Assembly (NCBI RefSeq): GCF_025457425.1
Contig: NZ_JAMXIA010000001.1
Location: 3,224,001-3,288,000 of the forward strand
Origin: Chryseobacterium foetidum
GTDB lineage: Bacteria; Bacteroidota; Bacteroidia; Flavobacteriales; Weeksellaceae
Direction of reading: 5' to 3'
Length of the DNA: 64,000 nt
Shown here: piece after piece, positions 24,874-34,339 of the stretch
How the letters are laid out: each line of letters begins with the position of its first letter
Numbering within the stretch: position 1 is the first letter of the stretch
Translations under genes and position numbers: made by a program
The notes under the pieces: generated by a model
What the model was told of the DNA's origin: nothing
The model's input: only the letters and a program-made list of their open reading frames with translations
Databases searched by the model: none

Positions 24874-26946
24874 TTAATATTTCAACATTTCGTCGATTTT
24901 CTTAGTGAGTTTTTCAGCATTCGGAAGCATTTCCTTTTCTAAAATTAAATTAATCGGAACTGCGGGAGTATCCAGCGATCCCATGGTTTCGACAGGAGCA
25001 TCAAGATGTTTAAAACAGTTTTTAGAAATCCTGTGTGCGAAAGCTTCAGCGAAGGAATTATTCAGTTGTTCCTCTGTTAAAACAATACATTTTCCGTGTG
25101 CTTTTACTCTTTCAAAAACCAATTCTTCATCCAGAGGAATGATGGTTCTTAAATCAATGACTTCCACTTTACCACCGAAGTTTTTTACAGCTTCTTTTGC
25201 CCAGTAAACCCCCATTCCGTAAGTGATTACGACAACAGTGTTTCCTTTTTTAACTTCATTTTCATCAGCTTCAATGACGATTTTTCCTTTTCCGAAAGGT
25301 AAAATATAATCTTCTGCCGGCTCGATGGCTTTGGCATCTTCAGTTCCCGGAACTTTGCTCCAGTACAAACCTTTGTGCTCCAGCATCACAACCGGATTCG
25401 GGTCGTAATAAGCAGCTTTCAGTAAACCTTTAAAATCAGCTGCGTTGCTTGGATAAGCAATTTTAATTCCTTTAATATTGGCTAAAATACTTTCAACACT
25501 TCCACTGTGGTACGGTCCGCCACCGCCGTAAGCTCCAATCGGAACCCTGATGATATTGCTGACAGGAAATTTCCCGTTGCTTAAATAATTTGATTTTGAA
25601 ATCTCGGTAATCAACTGATTGATTCCGGGATAAATATAATCCGCAAACTGAACTTCAACAATTGGTTTCAAACCAACCGCACTCATTCCCGTTGTAGAAC
25701 CGATGATGTAAGCTTCCTGGATTGCCGTATTGAAAACCCTTTTGCTTCCGAATTTCTTTCCTAATGTTACCGTCTCACGGAAAACACCGCCAATTCTTTC
25801 CCCAACATCCTGTCCGTACAATAAAGCTTCAGGATGCTTCCACATAATCTCCTGAATGGCATGAATTGCTGCATCCACCATCACGATTTTCTCGCCTCCT
25901 TCAGGTTCGCGGGTTCCCACCTCTTCTGTAATCGTAGTCGGTGCGAAAATATGCTGCATCACAGTTTCGGGCTTTGGATCTTCGGCTTTTTGAGCTCTTT
26001 CGAAGGCTTCTTCAGCTTCCAGTCTTGCCTTTTTTGTGATTTGTTTTAATAATTCTTCGTCTGTACCAGATTCCAGCAAATGATTTCTAAGGATATTTCC
26101 CGGATCTTTTGCTCTGTGTTTGGTTAAATCTTCCTCGTCTCTGTAGAATTCTCTTCGAACGCCTGAAGTATGATGACCAATTAAAACTGTTTTTGCGCAA
26201 ACAACCAAAGGTTTTCTCTCGCTTCTTACAAAATCAACAGCTTTTTTCATCACTTCAAAACTTTGAACGAAGTCGGTACCGTCTACTCGCATTCTTCCTA
26301 AACCTTCAAAGCCTGCCACAAAATCGTAGGCATCTACAGTTCTCGCTTCTTCTTTGGTTACGGAAATTCCCCAATCGTTATCCTGAACTAAGAAAATGAT
26401 GGGCAATTGGTGCAATGCTGCAAACTGAAGTGCTTCACTCACTTCGCCTTCCGTTACGGAATTGTCTCCTAAACTACAAACGACTACGGGATTGTTTTCA
26501 AACTCTTGCAGTTCAAAATCCTCAATATATTTGATTCCCTGTGCAACTCCCGTTGTAGGAATGGTTTGCATTCCGGTCGCCGAACTTTGGTGAATCATTT
26601 TCGGCATGTTTTCGTTTCTGCTCGAAGGGTGAGAATAATACGATCTTCCTCCCGAAAAAGGATCATCAGCTTTCGCCAACAATTGAAGCATCAACTGATA
26701 AGGCTCATAACCAATTCCCAGCAAAATACTTTCATCTCTGTAATACGGAGACACCCAGTCTTCTTTTTTCAACTGATAAGCCGTCGCCAACTGAATGGCT
26801 TCGTGCCCTCTCGAAGTACTGTGTACGTATTTACAAACATTTCTGTTTTCCTCATAGATATCTGCCATTGCTTTGGCAAGCATCATGTGGTTGTAAGCTT
26901 TAAGTAAAATATCCTGTGAAACTTTTTCGTGAAGTGTATTTTCCAT
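24874..26946 (-). CDS. 2-oxo acid dehydrogenase E1, alpha and beta fused
   Basis: The thiamine-diphosphate E1 component of a branched-chain or pyruvate-type 2-oxo acid dehydrogenase. The 690-residue chain fuses the alpha subunit (1 to ~330; ThDP motif at CSLGDNSVTEGEVSEALQFA through QDNDWGIS) with the beta subunit (~350-690; YGQDVGERIGGVFRET, GGGGPYHSG, and a C-terminal transketolase-like part). The start is ATG 26,946 (MENTLHEK): a TTG three codons upstream lies inside the -7 box. E2 and E3 are not adjacent. Substrate choice (isovalerate or pyruvate) cannot be settled here. Confidence 0.93.
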   Translation of the reverse strand: MENTLHEKVSQDILLKAYNHMMLAKAMADIYEENRNVCKYVHSTSRGHEAIQLATAYQLKKEDWVSPYYRDESILLGIGYEPYQLMLQLLAKADDPFSGGRSYYSHPSSRNENMPKMIHQSSATGMQTIPTTGVAQGIKYIEDFELQEFENNPVVVCSLGDNSVTEGEVSEALQFAALHQLPIIFLVQDNDWGISVTKEEARTVDAYDFVAGFEGLGRMRVDGTDFVQSFEVMKKAVDFVRSERKPLVVCAKTVLIGHHTSGVRREFYRDEEDLTKHRAKDPGNILRNHLLESGTDEELLKQITKKARLEAEEAFERAQKAEDPKPETVMQHIFAPTTITEEVGTREPEGGEKIVMVDAAIHAIQEIMWKHPEALLYGQDVGERIGGVFRETVTLGKKFGSKRVFNTAIQEAYIIGSTTGMSAVGLKPIVEVQFADYIYPGINQLITEISKSNYLSNGKFPVSNIIRVPIGAYGGGGPYHSGSVESILANIKGIKIAYPSNAADFKGLLKAAYYDPNPVVMLEHKGLYWSKVPGTEDAKAIEPAEDYILPFGKGKIVIEADENEVKKGNTVVVITYGMGVYWAKEAVKNFGGKVEVIDLRTIIPLDEELVFERVKAHGKCIVLTEEQLNNSFAEAFAHRISKNCFKHLDAPVETMGSLDTPAVPINLILEKEMLPNAEKLTKKIDEMLKY

Positions 26947-26952
26947 AGAAGA

Positions 26953-26960
26953 CAAATATA
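26953..26960 (-). promoter_or_regulatory. -7 box of the E1 gene, deciding its start
   Basis: TATATTTG on the minus strand ends six bases before ATG 26,946. It lies directly after the terminator of the upstream subtilase gene. Confidence 0.65.
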
Positions 26961-26963
26961 CAT

Positions 26964-26997
26964 AAAAAACAAAACACTAACAACCGTTAGTGTTTTG
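26964..26997 (-). terminator. Terminator of the subtilase gene
   Basis: CAAAACACTAAC (26,970-26,981) pairs with GTTAGTGTTTTG (26,986-26,997), with a U-tract on the minus strand. Confidence 0.85.
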
Positions 26998-27020
26998 CAT
27001 CGTATTCCAAGAAAGTTTAA

Positions 27021-29132
27021 TTATTCTTTGATGACTTTTTTTGTAATGACATCTTTTCCTGTTTTTACTTCAATAATGTAAACGCCATTGCTGTACGATG
27101 AAAGATCAACAGAAACTTCACTACCGTTGATTTTACCGCTTTGAAGTATTTTACCGGTAAAATCATAAAGATTAAAAGTTGACCTTGAAGGTGCTTTAAA
27201 TATCTTAACGAAATCCTTCGTTAAAGTGGGAGAAATAATGATTTCATTAGCTGTTTTTTTGACATCCTGTACGCCCAGGACTTCAGTATATCCTGAAACC
27301 ATTATTGAATAATTAGATGGTGCATTTCCGCCATTATCATCTACTAATATTCCTTTGTTTGTAATTTCAATTCTGTAACTTCTGCCGGCAACAGGAGCGT
27401 CAATCACAACCTGTTCCACGTTATCAACCAAGTTGTCTCCCTTAGTTGCAGGCGTCATTGGAGCATTGGAATTCAATTTCCAGGGATAATAGATTGTATT
27501 ATCTGTAGTGTCAATCAGTCTTAAATCTATATCATTAATTAATTTTGAAGATCTGTTGTTGAAGACATCATTAACAACCTGATAATTTGGAACATATCTT
27601 GGATCGAGCCAGCTGATTGTCACCTTCAATGGTTCTGAACCTGATGCTTTAACAGTCTTTGTGTTTGCAGTTCCACTTATTAAAGTTTCATCATTGAAAA
27701 TTACAGTTCCGTTAGATTTGCCAACCAATAGCTCGGCTCCCTTTTTAGCATTTATAAAACCCCATCCAAAATGAGGATCAGGACCGATATTTCCTGCTTC
27801 TGATGCTGAATGTACCATTAAAACTTTAGCTGATGCAGCGTTCAATAAAGCATTATTGAATAGTTGCTTGTTTATCTGTGTCCACAAACCGATAATTCCA
27901 GTAACAATGGGAGCTGAAAATGAAGTTCCGCTTCCGCCAGCCCACGTCACACTTCCTGCAGCAGATGTGGCAGCATAATAAACATTGGTGCCTACTGTGG
28001 AAATGTCAGGTTTTATACCACCGTCATCACGAGGTCCTGCACTACTATAACTTGAATGAACAACATCACTCGCTGTTGTATAACGATTGTTATTCGTTGT
28101 TATGATATCTGTGGCACCAACAACAATAATATTTTTAGCCAAAGAACCCTGGCCAATACAGTCAAATCCCAAAGCGCAATTGTTTTGAGGGATTACGTCC
28201 GTCGCGGTAAATGCAACCGGACCGCTTCCAGTATTATAATATTTTGGAGCTGTGGAATTTTTTCCGGTGGGTCCCAGATTGTAATAGTTGCCGGAAGATT
28301 TTACGATAATATAAGCAGGATTATTGTATGCAATATAATCATAGTTGTGATCATTCGTATTGTAAGTTCCCTGATAATCATAAAAACTATTCCCTGATTT
28401 AAATCCGTTATATGTAAAAGAAGCATAGGTATTATTTGCATAAGTTTCTGTCCAGCCTGAATTTACACCGTAAGAGTGGTTTGAAATTAGGGGTTCTGCA
28501 ATCAATATCTTTTGGAAAACAGAACTTGGAGATGTGGTTCCGGGAAGAGTTGTCGTACTGAACATGTAACTGTCCATCGTAGAGCTGATGGCGACACCTT
28601 TCGCATTTCCCACCAAAACCTGATTAGGTGGAGTTCCAGTAGAGAGATTTACTGATTTTCCACCGACAAAACTTCCTACACCCGTTGCGTGATCAGAATA
28701 TGCTTGTGTGGTTGCTTCTTTATTTGTGATTCTATTTGGAATATTATCAAATGCTGTATGAGCTTCGTATATTCTACCACCATCAAAAATAGTGTATTTG
28801 ATATTTTCACCGTTGAAAGCACCGGTTAAACCTGTAACATTGCCCGCTGTATTGAGTAAATCAGAATTGGAATTCTGAAGCTGCCTAAGATCTCCTTGTT
28901 CAAGAAAATAAGGTCCGGAAAAGTCAAAACCGGCTAAAGTACTTCTTTGAATTTCGATCTCTTTTAAAACTTCAGGAGATCTGTCATTTCCGTAGCGCTT
29001 TAAAATATAAGCATCAAATTTTTTATTATTATCAATATTCTGTCTTTCAAACTCAGTATTCAAACGCTTATTCTTTTGTGCACTTAATAAAGATAATCCT
29101 AATATGCTGACCAAAAGTAGGTGTTTTTTCAT
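27021..29132 (-). CDS. T9SS-secreted S8 (subtilisin-like) serine protease
   Basis: A 703-residue secreted protease. The signal peptide is MKKHLLLVSILGLSLLSAQ. Catalytic residues by motif: Asp in TIFDGGRIYEAH, His in SDHATGVGSFVGG, oxyanion Asn in VKSSGNYYN and Ser in GTSFSAPIVTG. A beta domain follows (about 480-620), and the last ~75 residues are the T9SS type A domain (IIISPTLTKDFVKIF, YSNGVYIIEVKTGKDVITKKVIKE). The start at 29,132 is chosen over an in-frame upstream codon at 29,291: only it gives a signal peptide, and the -7 box at 29,163-29,170 would lie inside the longer reading. It is probably extracellular. Confidence 0.92.
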   Translation of the reverse strand: MKKHLLLVSILGLSLLSAQKNKRLNTEFERQNIDNNKKFDAYILKRYGNDRSPEVLKEIEIQRSTLAGFDFSGPYFLEQGDLRQLQNSNSDLLNTAGNVTGLTGAFNGENIKYTIFDGGRIYEAHTAFDNIPNRITNKEATTQAYSDHATGVGSFVGGKSVNLSTGTPPNQVLVGNAKGVAISSTMDSYMFSTTTLPGTTSPSSVFQKILIAEPLISNHSYGVNSGWTETYANNTYASFTYNGFKSGNSFYDYQGTYNTNDHNYDYIAYNNPAYIIVKSSGNYYNLGPTGKNSTAPKYYNTGSGPVAFTATDVIPQNNCALGFDCIGQGSLAKNIIVVGATDIITTNNNRYTTASDVVHSSYSSAGPRDDGGIKPDISTVGTNVYYAATSAAGSVTWAGGSGTSFSAPIVTGIIGLWTQINKQLFNNALLNAASAKVLMVHSASEAGNIGPDPHFGWGFINAKKGAELLVGKSNGTVIFNDETLISGTANTKTVKASGSEPLKVTISWLDPRYVPNYQVVNDVFNNRSSKLINDIDLRLIDTTDNTIYYPWKLNSNAPMTPATKGDNLVDNVEQVVIDAPVAGRSYRIEITNKGILVDDNGGNAPSNYSIMVSGYTEVLGVQDVKKTANEIIISPTLTKDFVKIFKAPSRSTFNLYDFTGKILQSGKINGSEVSVDLSSYSNGVYIIEVKTGKDVITKKVIKE

Positions 29133-29162
29133 AATATTTAAAATTCTATTATTTTTAATATA

Positions 29163-29170
29163 CAAATATA
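29163..29170 (-). promoter_or_regulatory. -7 promoter box of the subtilase gene
   Basis: TATATTTG on the minus strand, 30 bases before ATG 29,132. Confidence 0.6.
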
Positions 29171-29351
29171 TTATAATTAAAAAATCTTCACAAAAAAGGA
29201 GCTCAATAATTCGGAAAAATCTTGTAAATGAATAAATAACAGGTATAGAAAGCATGTAATAAAATAAACTTGTTACATTTTTTGTCAACAATTTTTGAAA
29301 AAAAATACACTAACTTTACATTCTTTTTTAAATAAAAGTCAGACAAGATTT

Positions 29352-32300
29352 ATGTATTTAGTTTTTGACACCGAAACCACAGGTTTACCGAAGAATTTCA
29401 ACGCGCCGCTTTCAGATTCAGACAACTGGCCAAGAATGGTTCAGATTGCGTGGCAGCTGCATGATGATAATGGGCAGTTGATTGAAAATCAGGATTATAT
29501 TATTAAACCGGAAGATTACGATATTCCCTTTAACGCCGCAAGAATTCACGGAATTACCACAAAGATTGCCAATGAAGAAGGTCGTGATCTTGAAGAAATT
29601 TTAAACGAATTTGCCAAAGTTTTAGAACGAGTAAGGGTTGTTTCCGGACACAATGTGGAGTTTGATTACAATATCGTCGGAGCTGAATTTTTCAGGAAAA
29701 ATATAAAGGACAATCTTCAGGAAAAGCCGAAAGCCGATACAATGATTCTCGGAACAGATTACTGTCAGCTTGGAGGTGGAAGAGGAGGAAAATACAAGTC
29801 TCCGAAACTGGAAGAATTGTATGAGAAACTGTACGGTCATAAATTTGATGAAGCGCACAATGCAGCAGCCGACGTTAATGCAACGGCTCAGGTTTTCTTT
29901 GAAATGATGCGTATCGGGATTATTCCGGCTGAGGTTTTAAAAACTTCGGAAGATCAGTTAGCGTATTTTAAAACCTTGCATCCCAATCCGATCAAACCTT
30001 TTGGAATTATTATCAGAAGGCAGGTTGCAGATTTTAACAATAAGAAAAAACAATCCGATGTCGGAAGTATTGATGACATCGATTTAGGAAGATATTTCAA
30101 TTTTGATAACAAAAGTGTTTTCTCAACGCTGACGGCGACTTCCAGCATTAATGATTTAATTAAAAAAGCAACAGACGAAAATTTTCCTGCAGTCGGCATG
30201 GTCGATTTGGGAAATATGATGGGAGCTTTTAAATTTGTTTCGGCAGTTGAAAGTGCAAATGGCGACCGTTCAAAAAAACATAAGGAATTTTTAGCCAAAA
30301 AACAGGAAGCAGAAGAAAACGGAACAGAATTTAATGAAACTGAACCCGTTTCAGAACCTTTGATTCCTGTTGTAGGCTGTGAATTTTATATTTCAGACCG
30401 CTACGAGCAAAAACAGTTTACCAAAGACGATCCGGACAGAAGAACGCAGGTTGTTTTGCTGGCAAAAGATTTTAACGGATATAAAAATTTAGCCAAACTT
30501 TCAAGTATTGGTTTTCTGAAAGGATTTTATTTCGGAGTTCCAAGAATCAGCCGTGAAGTGATCGCTGAATATAAAGAAGGATTAATCGCTTTAACTTCCG
30601 GTATCAACGGAGATATTCCTGATGCTATTTTAAACACAGGTGAACAGAAAGGTGAGGAGCTTTTCAGATGGTGGAAAGATACTTTTGAGGATGATTTTTA
30701 TGTTCAGATTCAAAACCATAAACTGCCTGAAGAAGAGCATTTGAATGATGTTCTGTTGCATTTTGCAGATAAATATGATGTTAAAATTTTAGCTCAGAAT
30801 CAGACTTATTATACCAATAAAGACGACTCGAATATTCAGGATATTGTAAGCTGTATTAAAGATGGTGAAAAACTGTCAACGCCCGTCGGTAAAGGCTTCG
30901 GAAAGAGAAGAGGTTTGGCTGCGGGAGAGTATTACATTAAAAATGCACATGAAATTAAAGAAGCTTTTCTAAATTATCCCGATGCTTTTGACGCTTACGA
31001 AGAATTTACGGCAAAATTCAGTCCTTATACTTTAAAAAGAGATGTTCTACTACCTAAATTTGATATTCCAGAACAGTTTATTCATGCTGAGGACGAAATT
31101 GATGGCGGAAAACGCGGTGAAATGGCATATCTCACGCATTTAACTTATGAAGGAGCCAAAAAAAGATATGTTGAAACCGGAATTACGCCTGAAATAAAGG
31201 AACGTCTGGATTTCGAACTTGAAGTCGTTGCCAACACCGGTTATCCCGGCTACTTTTTGATTGTGCAGGATTTCTGCAACGAAGCCCGTAAAATGGGCGT
31301 TTGGGTTGGTCCGGGACGTGGTTCTGCGGCAGGTTCGGCAGTTGCATACTGTACGGGAATTACCAATGTGGATCCCATTAAATATGATTTGCTTTTCGAG
31401 AGATTTCTGAATCCTGAAAGGATTTCCATGCCCGATATTGATATCGATTTTGACGATGAAGGTCGTGATAAAATCATCAAATGGGTTGTAGAAAAATATG
31501 GTAAAAATCAGGTGGCTCAAATTATTACTTATTCGGTTTTAGGTGGAAAATCCGCTATTAAAGATGCAGGGAGGGTTTTGGATTTACCAATTCCGGATAC
31601 GAATAATATTGCGAAACTCATTCCGCCAAGTCCGGGGATGAATATTGCCAAAGCTCTATCTAAATATGATAAACTGAAGCCTGAAGATCAGCAGCTCGTC
31701 GACGAGATGAAGTATGTTCTGAACACACCGGATGATGCCCGCCACGACGTTTTGGCAAGTGCCAAAAAAATGGAAGGCTGCATCAGGAATACCGGAATTC
31801 ATGCCTGCGGTGTAATTATTACGCCTGAAGATGTGAGTAATCTTGTTCCGGTGACGATTGCTGCGAAAGACGCAGATATTTTGGTGTCGCAATTTGATAA
31901 CTCAGTGGCAGAAAGTGCCGGACTTTTGAAGATGGACTTTTTGGGTCTGAGAACTTTAACTATTATTAAAGATGCTTTAAAATTAGTCAAAGCCAGACAC
32001 GGAATTGATATCGATCCGGATTTAATTCCACTCGAAGATGCTAAAACGTATCAGTTATTTAAAGAAGGAAGAACAGTCGGGATTTTTCAGTATGAAAGTC
32101 CGGGAATGCAGAAGTACATGCGCGAGCTGAAGCCTACGGTTTTTGCTGATTTAATTGCCATGAACGCCCTGTACAGACCGGGACCGATTAAATATATTCC
32201 AAATTTTATCAATAGAAAACATGGTATCGAAGAAATTGTTTACGATTTACCCGAAACCGAAGAGTATTTAAAGGAAACCTACGGAATCACCGTGTATCAG

Positions 32301-34031
32301 GAGCAGGTAATGCTTTTATCTCAAAAATTAGCCAATTTCACAAAAGGTGAAGCCGATACTTTGAGAAAAGCAATGGGTAAGAAGCAGATTGAAGTTCTGA
32401 ACAAAATGTACCCAAAATTCATTGAAGGCGGAAGAAAAAATAACCTCGATGAAGGCCCTCTCGAAAAAATCTGGAACGACTGGAAAGCCTTTGCTGAATA
32501 TGCTTTCAACAAATCTCACTCTACCTGTTATGCGTTTATTGCTTATCAGACAGCCTATTTAAAAGCCAATTATCCGGCAGAATATATGGCAAGTGTGATG
32601 AGCAACAATATCAACAATACCGAATCGATTACCATGTTTATGGAAGACTGTAAAAGTATGGGCGTCGACGTTTTGGGTCCTGATGTAAATGAATCTCATT
32701 ACAAATTTTCGGTGAACGAAAAAGGTCAGATCCGTTTTGGATTGGGGGCAATCAAAGGAATAGGTGAAGGGCCAAGCGAGGGGATTACTAAAGAAAGAGC
32801 CAACGGAAGATTTAAAAATATTTATGATTTCTTCGAAAGAATTCTGCCTTCTCAAATGAACAAAAGAGTGGCGGAAAGTTTAGTGGTTGCGGGAGCGTTT
32901 GATGAGTTGGATTCCTTTCACAGAGGTCAGTATTTTGATATTGATATGGCGGGAAGAACCAATCTGGAAAGATTAATTAGATACGGACAAAGCTTTCAGG
33001 AAAGTAAAAATGAGATGGAAAATTCTCTTTTTGCAGATTTTGCAGAGGAAGTTCAGATTGAGCAGCCAAAACTCGCGCCTTGTCCGGAGTGGCCGAATAT
33101 GCACAAACTGAATAAGGAAAAAGAGACCATTGGCTTCTATCTTTCTGCGCATCCGCTGGATGAATTTAAGTTTCAATATCAGTTTATGCAGGGAAGTTTG
33201 TCTAAAAAAGCAGTTTTGGAAAAAGACGAAGAAGCAAAAGTAGTTACCGATGAAGTTCCGATTCTTGAAAAAGATTCGGTAGACGAAGTGGCAGATTTAA
33301 TTGAAATTGTTTCTGATGATATTGTTGCAGGTGAAGAAGAGGAAATCATTGAAGAAGTGACCAAAAAAGCTGAGCCCAAAGGTGTTTTCGGATTTTTAAA
33401 TCTTGATGAAGTTGATGCTTATAAAGAGATTGCGTTCGCCAATAAGCAGGAGGAACTGTTTGAAGAAAAGAAAAAAGACTGGAAAACCATTCAGAAAGAA
33501 AGAGAAAACGGCGGTGGCGGCAAAGAATATACCGTTGCCGGTTTAATTACAGAATATGTTGTGAAAGACGGTTTCAGAAGCGGTGAGAAAGTGGCATTTC
33601 TAACTTTGGAAGATTATTCAGGATCCTATTCTTTCAGGTTAGGGGATAGGGATTATATGAAATTAAAAGAAAAGCTTGAAGTTCAGCGTTTTGTTATTTT
33701 AAAGATAAAATTTGCACAAGTAAAAGATGGGCGGGTTTTTGTGAATGTAAATGATGTGATTGAATTGCAGGAAGCTTTTGAAAAATTTGCCAAAAGTATT
33801 TCTCTGGTGATGGATGTGATGGATTTCCGCCCTGAAGATTTGAGTTTCTTTAAAAATTTATTAGAAAGAAATCCGGGAAATCAAAAGTTGAAATTTTATA
33901 TAAAAGATGTGGATGATGATTTAAATGTTCAGCAAATTGAAGTTCAGTCGGCAAGACATCAGGTCAATTTAAACGGGGATTTAATAAAAAATATTCAGTT
34001 GATGAATAAATATGAGTTTTATCTCAATTAA
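29352..34031 (+). CDS. dnaE: DNA polymerase III alpha subunit with fused exonuclease
   Basis: The replicative polymerase, 1559 residues from ATG 29,352 (MYLVFDTETTG). An upstream in-frame codon (29,295) would add 19 residues lying over a promoter-like TAACTTTA and is rejected. Residues 1 to ~200 are a DEDDh proofreading exonuclease: FDTETTG, SGHNVEFDYN and AHNAAADVNAT. The PHP domain follows (~240-420), but its metal histidines are lost: where active relatives read HxHxxFS and TDH, this has FDNKSVFS and MVDLGNM. The polymerase carboxylates are intact (MPDIDIDFDDEGRD near 690). The C-terminus has tandem HhH and an OB fold (YTVAGLITEYVVKDG). Proofreading is therefore expected from the N-terminal domain, not PHP. 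Confidence 0.96.
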   Translation: MYLVFDTETTGLPKNFNAPLSDSDNWPRMVQIAWQLHDDNGQLIENQDYIIKPEDYDIPFNAARIHGITTKIANEEGRDLEEILNEFAKVLERVRVVSGHNVEFDYNIVGAEFFRKNIKDNLQEKPKADTMILGTDYCQLGGGRGGKYKSPKLEELYEKLYGHKFDEAHNAAADVNATAQVFFEMMRIGIIPAEVLKTSEDQLAYFKTLHPNPIKPFGIIIRRQVADFNNKKKQSDVGSIDDIDLGRYFNFDNKSVFSTLTATSSINDLIKKATDENFPAVGMVDLGNMMGAFKFVSAVESANGDRSKKHKEFLAKKQEAEENGTEFNETEPVSEPLIPVVGCEFYISDRYEQKQFTKDDPDRRTQVVLLAKDFNGYKNLAKLSSIGFLKGFYFGVPRISREVIAEYKEGLIALTSGINGDIPDAILNTGEQKGEELFRWWKDTFEDDFYVQIQNHKLPEEEHLNDVLLHFADKYDVKILAQNQTYYTNKDDSNIQDIVSCIKDGEKLSTPVGKGFGKRRGLAAGEYYIKNAHEIKEAFLNYPDAFDAYEEFTAKFSPYTLKRDVLLPKFDIPEQFIHAEDEIDGGKRGEMAYLTHLTYEGAKKRYVETGITPEIKERLDFELEVVANTGYPGYFLIVQDFCNEARKMGVWVGPGRGSAAGSAVAYCTGITNVDPIKYDLLFERFLNPERISMPDIDIDFDDEGRDKIIKWVVEKYGKNQVAQIITYSVLGGKSAIKDAGRVLDLPIPDTNNIAKLIPPSPGMNIAKALSKYDKLKPEDQQLVDEMKYVLNTPDDARHDVLASAKKMEGCIRNTGIHACGVIITPEDVSNLVPVTIAAKDADILVSQFDNSVAESAGLLKMDFLGLRTLTIIKDALKLVKARHGIDIDPDLIPLEDAKTYQLFKEGRTVGIFQYESPGMQKYMRELKPTVFADLIAMNALYRPGPIKYIPNFINRKHGIEEIVYDLPETEEYLKETYGITVYQEQVMLLSQKLANFTKGEADTLRKAMGKKQIEVLNKMYPKFIEGGRKNNLDEGPLEKIWNDWKAFAEYAFNKSHSTCYAFIAYQTAYLKANYPAEYMASVMSNNINNTESITMFMEDCKSMGVDVLGPDVNESHYKFSVNEKGQIRFGLGAIKGIGEGPSEGITKERANGRFKNIYDFFERILPSQMNKRVAESLVVAGAFDELDSFHRGQYFDIDMAGRTNLERLIRYGQSFQESKNEMENSLFADFAEEVQIEQPKLAPCPEWPNMHKLNKEKETIGFYLSAHPLDEFKFQYQFMQGSLSKKAVLEKDEEAKVVTDEVPILEKDSVDEVADLIEIVSDDIVAGEEEEIIEEVTKKAEPKGVFGFLNLDEVDAYKEIAFANKQEELFEEKKKDWKTIQKERENGGGGKEYTVAGLITEYVVKDGFRSGEKVAFLTLEDYSGSYSFRLGDRDYMKLKEKLEVQRFVILKIKFAQVKDGRVFVNVNDVIELQEAFEKFAKSISLVMDVMDFRPEDLSFFKNLLERNPGNQKLKFYIKDVDDDLNVQQIEVQSARHQVNLNGDLIKNIQLMNKYEFYLN

Positions 34032-34051
34032 TTACATTATAATAATGGTAT

Positions 34052-34080
34052 AAAAGTGGTTTTTTTTGACCACTTTTTTT
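34052..34080 (+). terminator. Terminator of dnaE
   Basis: AAAAGTGG and CCACTTTT flank a T-rich loop, followed by T residues. Confidence 0.75.
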
Positions 34081-34339
34081 ATGAAAAAAAATTAAAAAAA
34101 CAGACAATATATAAGATGATCATGAATATTTAAGTTTGTTTAATAATAAAAATACGTTTGGGAACTGATTGAAAATCCTCAGTATCACGATTAAAACCTT
34201 AATAATAATTAAATGTTTGTTTAAAAAATATTCAAAATTTTAATATTTTTAAGATTTTTTAATAAAAAATTTTGAAGTTATACAGAATGTGAAATAAATA
34301 TTTATTAAATTCACCCCCTTAATTTAAATTTTGTAAAGT
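34081..34339. other. AT-rich gene-free leader region of a T9SS gene
   Basis: No ORF. A perfect TAnnTTTG box (TACGTTTG) is at 34,153-34,160, 180 bases before the ATG at 34,340. An imperfect box (AAATTTTG, 34,326-34,333) is near the start. Which is used is unclear. Confidence 0.4.

Noticed and set aside
29295..29351. Extended N-terminus of dnaE
   Set aside because: The extra 19 residues precede the first strand of the exonuclease domain (MYLVFDTETTG) and lie over promoter-like sequence.
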